64,000 bases of DNA from G963556115 sp963678205 (GCA_963678205.1 OY782760.1:2666001-2730000), one strand, 5' to 3'. Counted from the first letter of the stretch, positions 36,401 to 45,540 are shown. Notes: a model not told the origin generated them from the sequence alone. Program-made: numbers and translations.

Positions 36401-37097
36401 AGTCTTTCTCTTGAAACACAACAAGATCATTTTTAATGCTATGAATTTCATGCTCCTCCAGTAAGCTCATACTATCCGCTCCCGCCTGAAGTTTGTATAA
36501 TTTATTATCTTCTTCCCGCCTTAATTCATGAACTGCAATCGAAATTCTGCTATAATCCATAGTATCAGTTATTTTTTCAAGTATCTCTGATCTTTCATTA
36601 GTACTTGCTTTTAAAAACTTGGAAAACTCACCCTGAGCAAGGAGCATTGACCGTGTAAACTGATCAAAATGCATACCTGTTATCTCTTCAATCTTTGCTT
36701 TAGTCTGATTTACTTTTTCTGTAACAGGTTTTGAATTTGTTATATCATCAAGCTTATGTTTACTATTCTGGAGAGTTCCGCTAGCTTTACCTCTTGCTCT
36801 TCTTTGAGACCAATGCGCTGAATAACATACTCCAGACACCTCAAAAAATACCTCTGCATAACACGCCCCTGTTCCACGAGACATTACCTCATTGGTACTT
36901 ACAGATACAGTACTAAGTCTGGGGGTACGGCCATATAATGCCAGAGAAATAGCATCTAGGATTGTACTTTTACCTGCTCCAGTCGATCCAACAATTGCAA
37001 AAATGCCACTACTAATATACTCAGAAGAAGTAAAGTCAATCTCCCACTGTCCATATAATGAATTCAAATTATTAAAACGAAGCTTTAGAATTTTCAC
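33402..37097 (-). CDS. sbcC: Exonuclease subunit SbcC (SMC-like ATPase)
   Basis: The ATPase half of SbcCD, which cuts hairpins and processes DNA ends. At 1231 residues it is within the family range. Walker A is VGSTGAGKSTILDAIS near residue 37; the C-terminal ABC signature and Walker B are NLSGGESFIVSLALALGLS and LFLDEGFGTLDEDELD. Between them two long coiled coils frame a zinc hook, DGEPCPLCGALEHPF, near residue 600 (CxxC). The start is GTG with a distant AGG site, 12 bases after the sbcD stop, so the pair is one operon as usual. Confidence 0.96.
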   Translation of the reverse strand: MKILKLRFNNLNSLYGQWEIDFTSSEYISSGIFAIVGSTGAGKSTILDAISLALYGRTPRLSTVSVSTNEVMSRGTGACYAEVFFEVSGVCYSAHWSQRRARGKASGTLQNSKHKLDDITNSKPVTEKVNQTKAKIEEITGMHFDQFTRSMLLAQGEFSKFLKASTNERSEILEKITDTMDYSRISIAVHELRREEDNKLYKLQAGADSMSLLEEHEIHSIKNDLVVFQEKDLSLRAKEDSLRTIKNLYERVNELEGELSHLKDEELAVSKSKEEFAADLELLKNAEMVEANWSEYNALVELRKLQEQDVNSLYELKLKLPLLEQEMSEVEATNLETKKHLEVIKKEFDDELILIKSVRDIDIKIIAERKQLEDVGTQREEHIKYIEKITEDVANLKKQILNINNEIEHVEQYLNCNSVDKNLCNELELILENLRRIYKDRKSLIKYEQDLEQLKVSNERLVEESNKVFKEKELISIELMNIQAQLDALNVKSRNLLNEKTFNDSESELKSSKKRFELIEQLQKTIDELTEHDSEIKTYKNKIKNYTLEIKEYKEKIETYNVQIRKLEREIEHLELELRMLDKIKTLTQRREELVDGEPCPLCGALEHPFVSDGLPSDSSIETQLLASKNSLHGVQNEISKYKEAVVKCDTCIESYTELMNSGFNKLQNYNDIIISISSELGIDPKEDLDSVLKVEYRILSLEILKLEERLSEIKAVDSEIIKASTAICECKDRLLEQEKIAGEFLAECSAADSKQGNLSDNIIRYKANIESLTGETLGLLSKYGDFSSINTEDKLEIVANELKSRVKSYIENGELYAKLSKNKELAEAHYKELATGLDREKERLLKLETQFSSISDVFESMVRNRHQLYAQKDCDREEQRFKLLISDKEKIVSELLIRFSALNNSVTECKAKIESLDIGIKKRQDSISIKESDFKQCISELGFGSEERFVDSKLDSDVLKSLAYKNTELQNSFQSLVHRKKINISEVEKLKRRLADAESYNIVTEKLDAVSASRGSIIQKIGAMKSQLENNEAADKLLSIKKNEILCQKNICRKWGDLHELIGSADGKKYRNFAQGLTFDIMLKYANYELSRMNDRYLLSRSSTRSGGISDLLEIDVVDKDQAGEIRSAKNLSGGESFIVSLALALGLSRMSSRKVEVNSLFLDEGFGTLDEDELDKVLSALSRIQQQGKLIGVISHVSALKERIGVQITVEKSVGGKSELFGVGCSALQ

Positions 37098-37109
37098 AAT
37101 ATAATTTAC

Positions 37110-38345
37110 CTACTCTGCATTAAAATCTGATTCAAATATTTTATGTACAACTTGACTATAAAGTTCTTTTAATTCAGCCGCTTGCGCACCGCTGAGTTCA
37201 TGTTCATCTAAACACATCTCAAAAACTCTTGAATGGTCAAGCTCAGCAAGCTCTATATCACAGTCTTGAGCGATCTGAGTAAGACTAAGCTCAAGCCCAG
37301 TATTATTTCTAACCCTGCAAACATCAAGCTGGGTATTGGTTACTGCCTGCTCAATCTGGTTCTTCAGATCTGAGCATATCTCACGCCCGGTATACTCTAC
37401 CTCTACCCATATTGAAGTATTATCCCCCTTCAATTCAGCAATGCGATTTAAGATACTATCAATATCTCCTGATATTTTTTCAAGCCTCTGAAATACAGGA
37501 ATCTCTAGTTCATTAATTTCAGGAATGGTTTTTCCGTCCTTAAAATCCAGCATAAACACTGCTTTATCCTGTGCCGCTTCACCAAAACTCATCGGCAGAG
37601 GTGAACCAGAGTACCGTTTATATTCTGAACCACCAACCAGCTGCTTTATATGAAGATGCCCCAAAGCATAATAATCAACATCCACAGGAAGGTCAAAAAT
37701 ATCAACATGGGCAAGTGAGCCGACATAGAGCTCGCGTTCAGAGTCATCACCACTACTGAGTGCATTTGCGGCAAATAAATGCCCCATGACAATCATAGGG
37801 ACACCTTTAGGAGTAATCTCTTTTGCTTTAGAGACAACCGCAGCATAATGCTCTTTCACTCCATTCTTTAACTTCTCTGCCTTATCACCTAGAGTCTCTC
37901 CCGCATCTACTACTCTTATATCTCTCTCACGCAAATACGGTACAGCGCACACTACAAGCTGAGTTTTACCCACTTTGTCATTTACTGTTATGATTTCATC
38001 CAAAATATTTTCACGAGCAGCCCCGATAACACTAATATTAAGTGCTTCCAATATTTCCTTAGGAGCATCAAGTGAAGTAGCAGAATCATGATTTCCACCA
38101 GTAATAATAATTTTCTTGCAAGATGTATGGGAAGTTGCTGAAAGAAACGAGTAATAAAGCCTCAAAGCTTTATTACTCGGCGTTGTAGAATCAAAAATAT
38201 CGCCAGAAATAAGTAGAACATCCACCTCTTTTTCACGAATGACTTTAACCAACCAGTCAAAAAATTTTTCAAATTCTTCATATCTTTTTTTTGAGAATAA
38301 AGTCTTCCCTATATGCCAGTCAGATGTGTGCAAAACTCTCAACAT
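37110..38345 (-). CDS. sbcD: Exonuclease subunit SbcD
   Basis: The Mre11-like nuclease partner of SbcC. The 411-residue chain starts MLRVLHTSDWHIGKTLFSKKR, with the first Asp/His metal ligands. The other phosphoesterase motifs are LLISGDIFDSTTPSNKALRL, ITGGNHDSATSLDAP, VMGHLFA and YYALGHLHIKQ. The ATG at 38345 has AAGGA at 8 bases; a TTG seven codons upstream is also open but less likely. sbcC follows after 12 bases. RuvB, encoded at 2067, acts downstream on recombination junctions. Confidence 0.96.
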   Translation of the reverse strand: MLRVLHTSDWHIGKTLFSKKRYEEFEKFFDWLVKVIREKEVDVLLISGDIFDSTTPSNKALRLYYSFLSATSHTSCKKIIITGGNHDSATSLDAPKEILEALNISVIGAARENILDEIITVNDKVGKTQLVVCAVPYLRERDIRVVDAGETLGDKAEKLKNGVKEHYAAVVSKAKEITPKGVPMIVMGHLFAANALSSGDDSERELYVGSLAHVDIFDLPVDVDYYALGHLHIKQLVGGSEYKRYSGSPLPMSFGEAAQDKAVFMLDFKDGKTIPEINELEIPVFQRLEKISGDIDSILNRIAELKGDNTSIWVEVEYTGREICSDLKNQIEQAVTNTQLDVCRVRNNTGLELSLTQIAQDCDIELAELDHSRVFEMCLDEHELSGAQAAELKELYSQVVHKIFESDFNAE

Positions 38346-38383
38346 AACAATCCTTAAGCTATACAAAATAAAACAGAATGAAT

Positions 38384-39184
38384 CTATAGATGTCCTTCAT
38401 TACCAGAAAAACCAATCCAGCAAGATAGTTCAGGATATTTTACTCTACAGTAATCTTCAAACAAGAGCGGATTTTCACTATTGTCAGCAAACATATCCCA
38501 ATGACCTGGACACACCATACGAGGCTTCAAGCTTCCACATAAATCAGCCGCTTCCTGCCAAGTCATACATCCCATACAATTCCTACGGTAACGAATAGAG
38601 TCTCGCCCATTTATAGGGACAAAAGCAATATCAATATTCCACTGTTCAAGTTCAGTCTGCATACCATTATATAGTAGTGTGTCTCCAGAATGATATATTA
38701 CCATACCATCCACTTCAACAATATACTGTAAATACGGATATCCGTACTCATCTGTGTAATCAAAGGCTTCATGCATAGCTTTGATAGGGGTTATTTTACA
38801 CCCAGCAATTTCTATAGGCTCCCCAACACTCATAGGAACAATCCTCTTTTCCTCAATACCATCATCATTTACAAGTTTATCAACAGCAATAGTTGGTACT
38901 AGTAAACTAGCTAAAGTCGAAGCAGCCATGATCTTAGGTAGAGTCGGATGATCAATATGATCAATATGATCATGAGTACAGAGAACAATATCTGCATTAT
39001 CAATCAGTTCCGGTGCAAGCACAGGAGGAAAAATCCTCTTGTGATACAAGGACAAAAATAAATCAAGATATAAAGTATGCTTAGATGTCTTTACACACCA
39101 CCCCATCTGCCCAAACCACCAGAAATAAAGTTCCCCATCAGCAACATCAACTTCCTTTATCCGTGAAATCAACTGATTAGACAT
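38384..39184 (-). CDS. MBL-fold metal-dependent hydrolase, UlaG-like
   Basis: A 266-residue metallo-hydrolase of the YtnP/UlaG type. The metal motif is CTHDHIDHIDHPTL near residues 69-82; further ligands are in YHSGDTLLYNGM and CPGHWDMF. UlaG is the L-ascorbate-6-phosphate lactonase; homologues differ in substrate, so no precise reaction is claimed. An Arg-rich CMTWQEAADLCG segment also fits the family. A GGAGG site precedes the ATG. It sits between sbcD and the MscS gene, all on the minus strand, without obvious shared function. Confidence 0.85.
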   Translation of the reverse strand: MSNQLISRIKEVDVADGELYFWWFGQMGWCVKTSKHTLYLDLFLSLYHKRIFPPVLAPELIDNADIVLCTHDHIDHIDHPTLPKIMAASTLASLLVPTIAVDKLVNDDGIEEKRIVPMSVGEPIEIAGCKITPIKAMHEAFDYTDEYGYPYLQYIVEVDGMVIYHSGDTLLYNGMQTELEQWNIDIAFVPINGRDSIRYRRNCMGCMTWQEAADLCGSLKPRMVCPGHWDMFADNSENPLLFEDYCRVKYPELSCWIGFSGNEGHL

Positions 39185-39232
39185 GTATCCTCCATTATTA
39201 TGTATTGAAGCTATAAAGCTAAAAAAACTAAC

Positions 39233-40978
39233 CTATGCTTCAGCCTCATCCTTTGAAACGACCAGAGCTCTATTAGGATCTCCAGCAAGATAGAGTGTCT
39301 GAGTTGGGAATGCAAACTCTATTCCTTCAGCCTCAAACCTCTTCATGATTTCAAGATTCACCCACTCATTAAACTCACAGAATGGATACCAATCAGCAGG
39401 GAAATACCAGTATGTCACAATAATTTCAAGGTTATCAGCATTCATATTTGTAAAGTATACACGTGGAGGGTAGTCGTGGCGCATACCTTGATGATTATGA
39501 AGAATATCCTTTAACATTGAGACAGCTTTTTCAACTTTCACAATTGGAGTATCATAGGTTATGGTAACGGAAATTTCTTTCTTAAGGTATGGTCTGCGTG
39601 CAATATTTCTCACAGCATCACTGACCGTTACAGAGTTAGGGATAGAGACCTGATGTCCATCGAGTCTTCTAATACGGGTAGTACGCATCCCAATCTGCTC
39701 AACAACGCCATCATATCCTTTTACTTCAACCCTCTCTCCAACAACAAAAGGCTTATCTGTCACAATTGTAATGAAACCCAGAAGGTTCTTCAAAGTATCT
39801 GTTGCCGCAAGGGCAACAGCCATACCACCAATACCAAGACCGGCAACAAGTGTTGTAATCGAATTTCCAGTCACCACTGAATAAATATGCAGCACCGCAA
39901 TAATAACAATGATCACCTTAATCGATTTACTCAATAGGCTGCTTATTGCATTGCTAAGTCGAATTTCCGTTTTGTCCATCCACTTTATTACTACAGTCTC
40001 AATCACATCTGACAAATTATAGAAGAAGACTGCAACAGCATACGTTATAATTACATCAAGTGCCCAGGAAGCAGCTTCAAGTACAACAGGCACAATAATT
40101 GCCAAAACAAAATATACCCCTATCCAACCAATCAAAAATTTCAAAGAAGAACGCAAAGCTACAACAACCGAAACAAACAATGAATTCCTTGAAAAGGGGT
40201 CACTTGCATCCGGGTTTTTATTTATAACTCTGTTAAAATACTTTTGAAAAAGTTTATTAATAATAATAGTTAGAAAAAGAAAGGCAAAAGCAATTATCCA
40301 ACGCCAGACAGGTCGGCCTAAAAAACTGGACTGAAAATATGGTCGTATCGTGTAAGGAAGATAATAAAGCAGCTGACGCTCATCCAATTTTATAAATGAA
40401 TTAGCTCTATATTCAAGAATATCATTATAAATTCTCTCTGCCTGATATCTTATAGTTTCAGGACTCTCAGGTCTCTGAAACATTTCTTTTAATTTTTTTG
40501 CTTTATCGATAGTATAATTCTGCACATAGTTTGCTGCTGTCATTTTATTTGAGTCTTCATAAAATGTCTTTACCCCTTTTTGCCTTAATAAAACATCAAC
40601 AAAGTCCGGTCTGACATTTTCAGCAGCAATTATCAATAGCGACTTTCCTCTTACACCAACTGCATTAGGATCCACCCCTCTCTCTATCAGAGCTTCGAAA
40701 ACCTCCAATCTGTTGTTTATTATTGCAATTGCTGCAAGTGGGGTTCCACCAATAGTCAAATTAACGTCAATAACACCCTGATCTAGTGCTTTTGTAAATT
40801 CTGCGATATCACCTTTTACGACAAGCTCTTGAGCTGCTTTTTCTGTATCACTCAAACTCTTTAATTTTTCAATAGCATTATCATCTTGCTTTTCATCTGC
40901 GCATACCGCAACTGAAAATAATAGCGCAATAGAAAATAATATAATCAAAATGCCACCTATTTTTTTTGTAGATATCAT
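39233..40978 (-). CDS. Mechanosensitive ion channel (MscS family) with N-terminal ankyrin repeats
   Basis: A 581-residue membrane protein. A signal peptide (residues 1-27) is followed by ankyrin-like repeats at about 45-150 (TPLAAIAIINNRLEVFEALIERGVDPNA, here in pieces: AIINNRLEVFEAL, RGVDPNAVGVRGKSLL, ENVRPDFVDVLL), which should be periplasmic. Five or so membrane spans follow from about 220 to 380. The MscS pore helix is AGLGIGGMAVALAATDTLKN, then the barrel GERVEVKGYDGVVEQIGMRTTRIR and IPNSVTVSDAVRNIARRPY. It should release osmolytes on swelling. Ankyrin repeats in MscS proteins are uncommon and their role is unknown. A GGGA-type site precedes the ATG. Confidence 0.9.
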   Translation of the reverse strand: MISTKKIGGILIILFSIALLFSVAVCADEKQDDNAIEKLKSLSDTEKAAQELVVKGDIAEFTKALDQGVIDVNLTIGGTPLAAIAIINNRLEVFEALIERGVDPNAVGVRGKSLLIIAAENVRPDFVDVLLRQKGVKTFYEDSNKMTAANYVQNYTIDKAKKLKEMFQRPESPETIRYQAERIYNDILEYRANSFIKLDERQLLYYLPYTIRPYFQSSFLGRPVWRWIIAFAFLFLTIIINKLFQKYFNRVINKNPDASDPFSRNSLFVSVVVALRSSLKFLIGWIGVYFVLAIIVPVVLEAASWALDVIITYAVAVFFYNLSDVIETVVIKWMDKTEIRLSNAISSLLSKSIKVIIVIIAVLHIYSVVTGNSITTLVAGLGIGGMAVALAATDTLKNLLGFITIVTDKPFVVGERVEVKGYDGVVEQIGMRTTRIRRLDGHQVSIPNSVTVSDAVRNIARRPYLKKEISVTITYDTPIVKVEKAVSMLKDILHNHQGMRHDYPPRVYFTNMNADNLEIIVTYWYFPADWYPFCEFNEWVNLEIMKRFEAEGIEFAFPTQTLYLAGDPNRALVVSKDEAEA

Positions 40979-41033
40979 AAAATTCCCTTAATTTCAAGAA
41001 AACTGATATTAAAAAAGCATAAAAATTATAGAC

Positions 41034-41077
41034 AAACACCTTCATAAGACCATAACATATGAAGGTGTTTTTTTATA
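41034..41077. terminator. Hairpin after serS
   Basis: AAACACCTTCATA pairs with TATGAAGGTGTTT (13 bp), with a run of seven T following on the plus strand. It lies between the serS stop and the mscS start, so on the minus strand it ends serS or separates the two units. Confidence 0.75.
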
Positions 41078-41088
41078 CTAAATAATTC

Positions 41089-42366
41089 TTATTTCTTAGT
41101 AATTTTTTCTAAACCTCCCATATAAGGTCTAAGAACTTCAGGAATAACAACAGATCCATCTTCCTGCTGATAACTCTCAAGTATTGCAACCATTGTTCGA
41201 GGAAGTGCAAGTCCAGAAGAATTAAGAGTATGAATAAACTTAGTCTTTTTATTCTCGTCCTTATAACGAATATTTGCTCTACGTGCCTGAAAATCTTCAA
41301 AATTACTACAGCTTGATACTTCAAGATACTTGCCAACACCAGGAGCATATGCCTCAAAGTCATAACATTTTGCAGCAGAAAAAGATAAATCACCAGTACA
41401 TAATTTAAGAGTTCTATAATGCAATCCCAGACGTTGTAAACAGGTTTCGGCATTTCCTCTAAGCAACTCAAGTTCATCATAACTTGTTTCAGGCTCAACA
41501 AACTTCACCATCTCTACTTTATTGAATTCATGCACTCGAAGCAACCCTCTAGTATCTTTTCCAGCAGCTCCAGCCTCACGCCTGAAACAAGCAGAATACG
41601 CAGTATAATAAAGTGGCAATTCTTCACGATCAATAAATTCATTACGGTGAATATTTGTAACAGGAACTTCAGCTGTTGGAATAAGGAAAAGATCATCACC
41701 TTTATCACAGCAATACATATCATTCTCCATTTTAGGGAGCTGCCCAGTACCTATCATAGAATCTCTATTTACAAGCAGTGGTGGAAGCCACTCTGTATAA
41801 CCATGCTCAGTGGTATGAAGATCCAGAAAAAACGAATACAAAGCTCTCTCAAGCCTTGCCCCAAGACCTTTATACAAAATAAAACCACTACCTGAAAGTT
41901 TTACACCACGTTTAAAATCAACAAGGTCAAGATTTTCACAAATATCCCAGTGAGCTTTTGGCTCAAAGTCAAACTTTGGCACCTCACCCCAAGTATCTAT
42001 TTCTACATTTTGATTTTCACCATCACCTTCAGGTACATCTTCTGCCGGATGATTCGGAATAGAAAGAATTATTTTCTGAAGTTCCTCTTCAACAAGCTTA
42101 CGACTATCTTCAAGTTCTTTAATTCTACCAGAGATATCCTTCACCTTCTCCATAACCTCAGCAGCATCTTCTCCTGCTTTTTTCTTCATCCCTACTTCTT
42201 TACTTGCAATATTTCTTTGAGCCTGCAAATCCTCCAATTCTGATATAACGTCGAGTCTCTTTGTATATAGCTCAACACCAGCATTAATATCAATATCAAC
42301 TCTCTTCAACTTACATGCTTCAGTAAGATATTCAGGGTTATCCCTAAAAAGCTTCATATCTATCAT
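41089..42366 (-). CDS. serS: Seryl-tRNA synthetase
   Basis: Charges tRNA-Ser. The 425-residue enzyme has the N-terminal coiled-coil arm (about residues 30-105, KELEDSRKLVEEELQK) and class II core motifs: PPLLVNRDSMIGTGQLPK, FLIPTAEVPVTN, LPLYYTAYSACFRREAGAAGKDTRG, HEFNKVEMVKFVEPE, and the motif 3 segment LNSSGLALPRTMVAILE. I use the ATG at 42366, nine bases after GGAG; ATGs at 42381 and 42357 are alternatives. No T-box leader is visible upstream. It is flanked by hisA upstream and the terminator at 41034. Confidence 0.97.
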   Translation of the reverse strand: MIDMKLFRDNPEYLTEACKLKRVDIDINAGVELYTKRLDVISELEDLQAQRNIASKEVGMKKKAGEDAAEVMEKVKDISGRIKELEDSRKLVEEELQKIILSIPNHPAEDVPEGDGENQNVEIDTWGEVPKFDFEPKAHWDICENLDLVDFKRGVKLSGSGFILYKGLGARLERALYSFFLDLHTTEHGYTEWLPPLLVNRDSMIGTGQLPKMENDMYCCDKGDDLFLIPTAEVPVTNIHRNEFIDREELPLYYTAYSACFRREAGAAGKDTRGLLRVHEFNKVEMVKFVEPETSYDELELLRGNAETCLQRLGLHYRTLKLCTGDLSFSAAKCYDFEAYAPGVGKYLEVSSCSNFEDFQARRANIRYKDENKKTKFIHTLNSSGLALPRTMVAILESYQQEDGSVVIPEVLRPYMGGLEKITKK

Positions 42367-42415
42367 TATTAAGAACTCCATTACTAAGAATTATAATTTA
42401 CTATTAAAAAATGCA

Positions 42416-43132
42416 TTAACCTTCAAGAGCAGCCATAGCTTCCTGTAGAGTCATACGACCATCATATAATGCCTTACCAGAAATAATACCAAATAAATCT
42501 AGTTTGGATAATGCGTTGATATCTTCCACTGAGGTCACCCCACCAGAAGCAATAATTGGAATATCAGTAGCTTTGGTCGCTCTTTCCATTGCTTCTATAT
42601 TTGCCCCAACTAAGGCCCCATCTCGTGAGATATCAGTATAAATAATCGCCCCTATTCCACTACCAGAAAGTTCAGCAAGAAAATCTTCAGCTTTCTTCTC
42701 ACTAGTTTCAGTCCACCCTTTGATTGAGACATAGCCATCTCGAGCATCAACCCCTACATTCACATGCCCTGGTATTTTACCGATAAGCTCATCAAGAAAC
42801 GCTCTATCTTCAAGAGCTTTGGTTCCAATAACAACCCGATCAACTCCATAGTCAACAAGCCGTTGAGCTTTTTCAATAGTCCTAATACCACCACCAACCT
42901 CCATAGGGATATTTACAGACTGAGCAATTTCTTTAATATACTTCTCATTCTCACTCACCCCATCAAAAGCCCCGTCAAGATCAACCACATGCAGATATGT
43001 TGCTCCATCATCAACCCACCTCTGAGCCATACTCACAGGAGAATCAGAGTATACCGTTTCTTTGTTCTTATCCCCCTGAAACAATCTTACTGCTTTACCA
43101 CCCTTGATATCCACCGCAGGCAAAATATGCAT
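42416..43132 (-). CDS. hisA: ProFAR isomerase HisA
   Basis: Isomerises ProFAR to PRFAR in histidine synthesis, a (beta/alpha)8 barrel. The 238-residue protein opens MHILPAVDIKGGKAVRLFQG (catalytic Asp in DIKGGKAV), and continues with YLHVVDLDGAF, EVGGGIRTIEKAQRL, VVIGTKALED, GVDARDGYVSIKGW, IIYTDISRDG and IIASGGVTS. The Asp in TDISRDG is the second catalytic acid. GAAGGAAG site before the ATG. No other his genes appear next to it, so the pathway is scattered in this genome. It sits between serS and kdsA. Confidence 0.97.
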   Translation of the reverse strand: MHILPAVDIKGGKAVRLFQGDKNKETVYSDSPVSMAQRWVDDGATYLHVVDLDGAFDGVSENEKYIKEIAQSVNIPMEVGGGIRTIEKAQRLVDYGVDRVVIGTKALEDRAFLDELIGKIPGHVNVGVDARDGYVSIKGWTETSEKKAEDFLAELSGSGIGAIIYTDISRDGALVGANIEAMERATKATDIPIIASGGVTSVEDINALSKLDLFGIISGKALYDGRMTLQEAMAALEG

Positions 43133-43200
43133 TGTTACTTCCTTCTATAAATCGAACCATTATATTTTAATAATAAATTTTATCAAATAAAGACTAACTC

Positions 43201-44028
43201 CTAGGAGTTTGTTACACGGTGTATAACAACAAGTTGCTTCAACAATTTCTCCAGTTCTGAGAATTTTATCATATTAGGACCGTCACATAAAGCAGAATCT
43301 GGATCGTCATGAACTTCAAGAAATATTCCATCAACACCCGCAGCTACAGCCGCCTTTGCAAGCACCATTGCCATCTGCCTATCTCCACCACTACATCCCC
43401 CCTGTCCACCAGGAAGCTGAGCGCTATGAGTCGCATCAAATATAACCGGCGCATACTCTCTCATTACAGGCAGCCCTCTAAAGTCACTCACAAGATTATT
43501 ATAACCAAACGACGCCCCCCTTTCAGTAATGCAAATCTTTGAATTACCAGAAGAAGCCACTTTATCTACAGCATTTTTCATATCCCATGGAGCCATAAAC
43601 TGCCCCTTTTTGATATTTACCACCTTACCACTCTTTCCAGCAGTCACAAGGATATCTGTCTGCCTAGATAAAAATGCCGGAACTTGAAGTATATCAACAA
43701 CTTCAGCTACTTTTTCAACTTCAGATTCTGAGTGAAAGTCAGTAAGTATAGGCAAGCTGAATTTTTCTCCTACCTCTGCAAGAATCTCAAGTCCCTTGTC
43801 AATTCCAGGCCCTCTGAAATTTGTAACACTTGAACGATTTGCTTTATCATAAGAGGCTTTAAATACATACTTTATTCCTAAGTCAGCTGACAAACATTTG
43901 AGCATCTCAGCCATTTTCATAACATGCTCTTTAGACTCAATTACACAAGGTCCAGCAATCAACAACAGCTCGGAACCTCCTCCAATCGACAAACCGTCAG
44001 CAAATTCTACTTTTTCTATACCAGCCAC
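43201..44028 (-). CDS. kdsA: 2-dehydro-3-deoxyphosphooctonate aldolase (KDO8P synthase)
   Basis: Makes KDO 8-phosphate from arabinose 5-phosphate and PEP for the lipopolysaccharide core. The 275-residue enzyme carries LLLIAGPCVIESKEHVMKMA, FKASYDKANRSSVTNFRGPG, the LPILTDFHSESEVEKVAEVVD segment, VNIKKGQFMAPWDMKN and ITERGASFGYNNLVSDFRGLP. The start is GTG behind GAGAGGAAGG. This gene is the clearest sign of an LPS-bearing outer membrane. No cysteine in the usual metal site position could be confirmed by eye, so I do not call the metal class. Confidence 0.97.
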   Translation of the reverse strand: MAGIEKVEFADGLSIGGGSELLLIAGPCVIESKEHVMKMAEMLKCLSADLGIKYVFKASYDKANRSSVTNFRGPGIDKGLEILAEVGEKFSLPILTDFHSESEVEKVAEVVDILQVPAFLSRQTDILVTAGKSGKVVNIKKGQFMAPWDMKNAVDKVASSGNSKICITERGASFGYNNLVSDFRGLPVMREYAPVIFDATHSAQLPGGQGGCSGGDRQMAMVLAKAAVAAGVDGIFLEVHDDPDSALCDGPNMIKFSELEKLLKQLVVIHRVTNS

Positions 44029-44226
44029 AGCCTTCCTCTCATAATTTAAAACCTATAATTAATTTATAAATCCATAAATTAACAGCACCAAACAACTTAA
44101 TTAACCCTATGAAAGTTCATAATATCATATATAATATGCTATTAAATCATACAGGCTATTTAATAATGTGCAAGTTGATTTTTACTAATATATTCAAAAC
44201 AATACCGGCTTAATTATATAAATTAA

Positions 44227-44256
44227 TTGAAAATTCATACAGATTTATACTATAAT
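44227..44256 (+). promoter_or_regulatory. Probable promoter for the lipoprotein-GH57 operon
   Basis: TTGAAA, 18-base spacer, TATAAT, about 65 bases before the lipoprotein ATG at 44323. The -10 box is perfect and the spacing near normal. Confidence 0.45.
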
Positions 44257-44322
44257 TAAGATAAATATTCTAGGTATTACACCAAAATTTAAAATTACCC
44301 TATTATAATACGAAATAAAGCA

Positions 44323-45111
44323 ATGTACCCAATTTCTAAACCAACATCTAAACGTTTTTTTATTCTTATATTGCTCACCCTGATACCTCTTTTTGCTGGA
44401 TGCGCCAAAATAGATGCTCAAATAACTCTAAATCAAGATGGCTCAGGAAAAATTATTATTACAGAATTACTTACAGAAGAAGGTAGAAATAGAATAGCAA
44501 TGCTCAGCAACAGTAGAAAAATTCCTACTATTGATATAATAGGATATTTTACTCAAAAAAATGAAAAAGAACTAGCAAAGGGAATATCATATATTAGCAA
44601 TGGAATAACTTATAATTCTATTAAAATTTTTAAGCTTGCAAATGGCTCGATAGGCAAATCAACAACTTATACATTCAAAGACATCAATAAAGTTATATTA
44701 TTCAATAGAAACTCAGGAAATAAAGAGAATCTCAAATTTGAATTTAATGGAACCATATTAAAAATTTACTCAAAACTGAACAACAAAGAAAAAACCGACA
44801 TTACAAATGCTACAAAATTATTAGGTTCAATGCCTTCTATTATCAAAGAAGCATTTAACAATATGCGAATAAACATAACTTTGAACACAGAACAAAAATT
44901 TAAAACAACCTCAGCTAGCTATCCAAATATGGATAGGAATATAATAACATTTTTAAATGTTGATATTGGAAAGCTTATTGCAACACCAGAAGTAATCAAT
45001 ACACTAGTTAAACTTGATAAAATACCAAAAGAAAAACGGTATCGAACTCTAGAGCCATTTAACAGCTGGTTAAAGATTGAAATAGAAGATACAATTACTG
45101 TTTCATTCTAA
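44323..45111 (+). CDS. Lipoprotein, function unknown
   Basis: A 262-residue lipoprotein. The signal sequence ILILLTLIPLFAGC gives the lipobox FAGC with Cys at about residue 28. The mature N-terminus, AKIDAQITLNQDGSGKIIIT, recalls LppM-type domains, which share a charge-rich KI-DG repeat, but the match is weak. Later segments (KTTSASYPNMDRNIITFLNVDIGKL) look like a globular domain. It is 22 bases upstream of the DUF4912 gene and may be in one operon with the GH57 enzyme, implying an envelope partner to glycogen or glycan handling. This is inference. Confidence 0.75.
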   Translation: MYPISKPTSKRFFILILLTLIPLFAGCAKIDAQITLNQDGSGKIIITELLTEEGRNRIAMLSNSRKIPTIDIIGYFTQKNEKELAKGISYISNGITYNSIKIFKLANGSIGKSTTYTFKDINKVILFNRNSGNKENLKFEFNGTILKIYSKLNNKEKTDITNATKLLGSMPSIIKEAFNNMRINITLNTEQKFKTTSASYPNMDRNIITFLNVDIGKLIATPEVINTLVKLDKIPKEKRYRTLEPFNSWLKIEIEDTITVSF

Positions 45112-45132
45112 ATAGAATGTAGGAAGGTAATA

Positions 45133-45540
45133 ATGATAAGCAAATATAATAATAGCGTAGTAGTTCGAGACCCAGGAACAATATTTATTTGCTGGGAACA
45201 ACCAATTGATATTCATAATAATAAAAAATGGCTCCTTATTGCCAGTAATATTTCTACTGGTGAAAAAATAACACAAGAAGTACAACCGGAATCAGGAAAA
45301 CATTATCTCCACTCACTACAACCTGATACATATTACTCTATTATAATTGCAGAGCATAATTCCAGCAAAAACAAATTTTACAAACTAATTGATTTTGGAA
45401 CTATACATACTTTAAAAAGTCAAATTAGTGAATCATCTGACCCTGATGAAAAATGGAGAACAGACCTTGAGTCATTACAAAGACTTACGGGTACTGACTG
45501 GATAGGAATCAGCAGCTGTAATGGACACTATAATGTTTGA
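45133..45540 (+). CDS. DUF4912-domain protein
   Basis: A 135-residue protein. Its core reads VVVRDPGTIFICWEQPI, then WLLIASNISTGEKI, HYLHSLQPDTYYSIIIAE and FGTIHTLKSQISES, the immunoglobulin-like pattern of DUF4912, in which a Trp-Glu pair follows the first strand. Family knowledge: DUF4912 often neighbours or is fused to GH57 enzymes that act on alpha-glucan. Here the following GH57 gene begins 20 bases before this stop, so the two are tightly coupled. It may be a carbohydrate-binding or scaffolding module; the exact role is not known. AGGAAGG site before the ATG. Confidence 0.82.
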   Translation: MISKYNNSVVVRDPGTIFICWEQPIDIHNNKKWLLIASNISTGEKITQEVQPESGKHYLHSLQPDTYYSIIIAEHNSSKNKFYKLIDFGTIHTLKSQISESSDPDEKWRTDLESLQRLTGTDWIGISSCNGHYNV

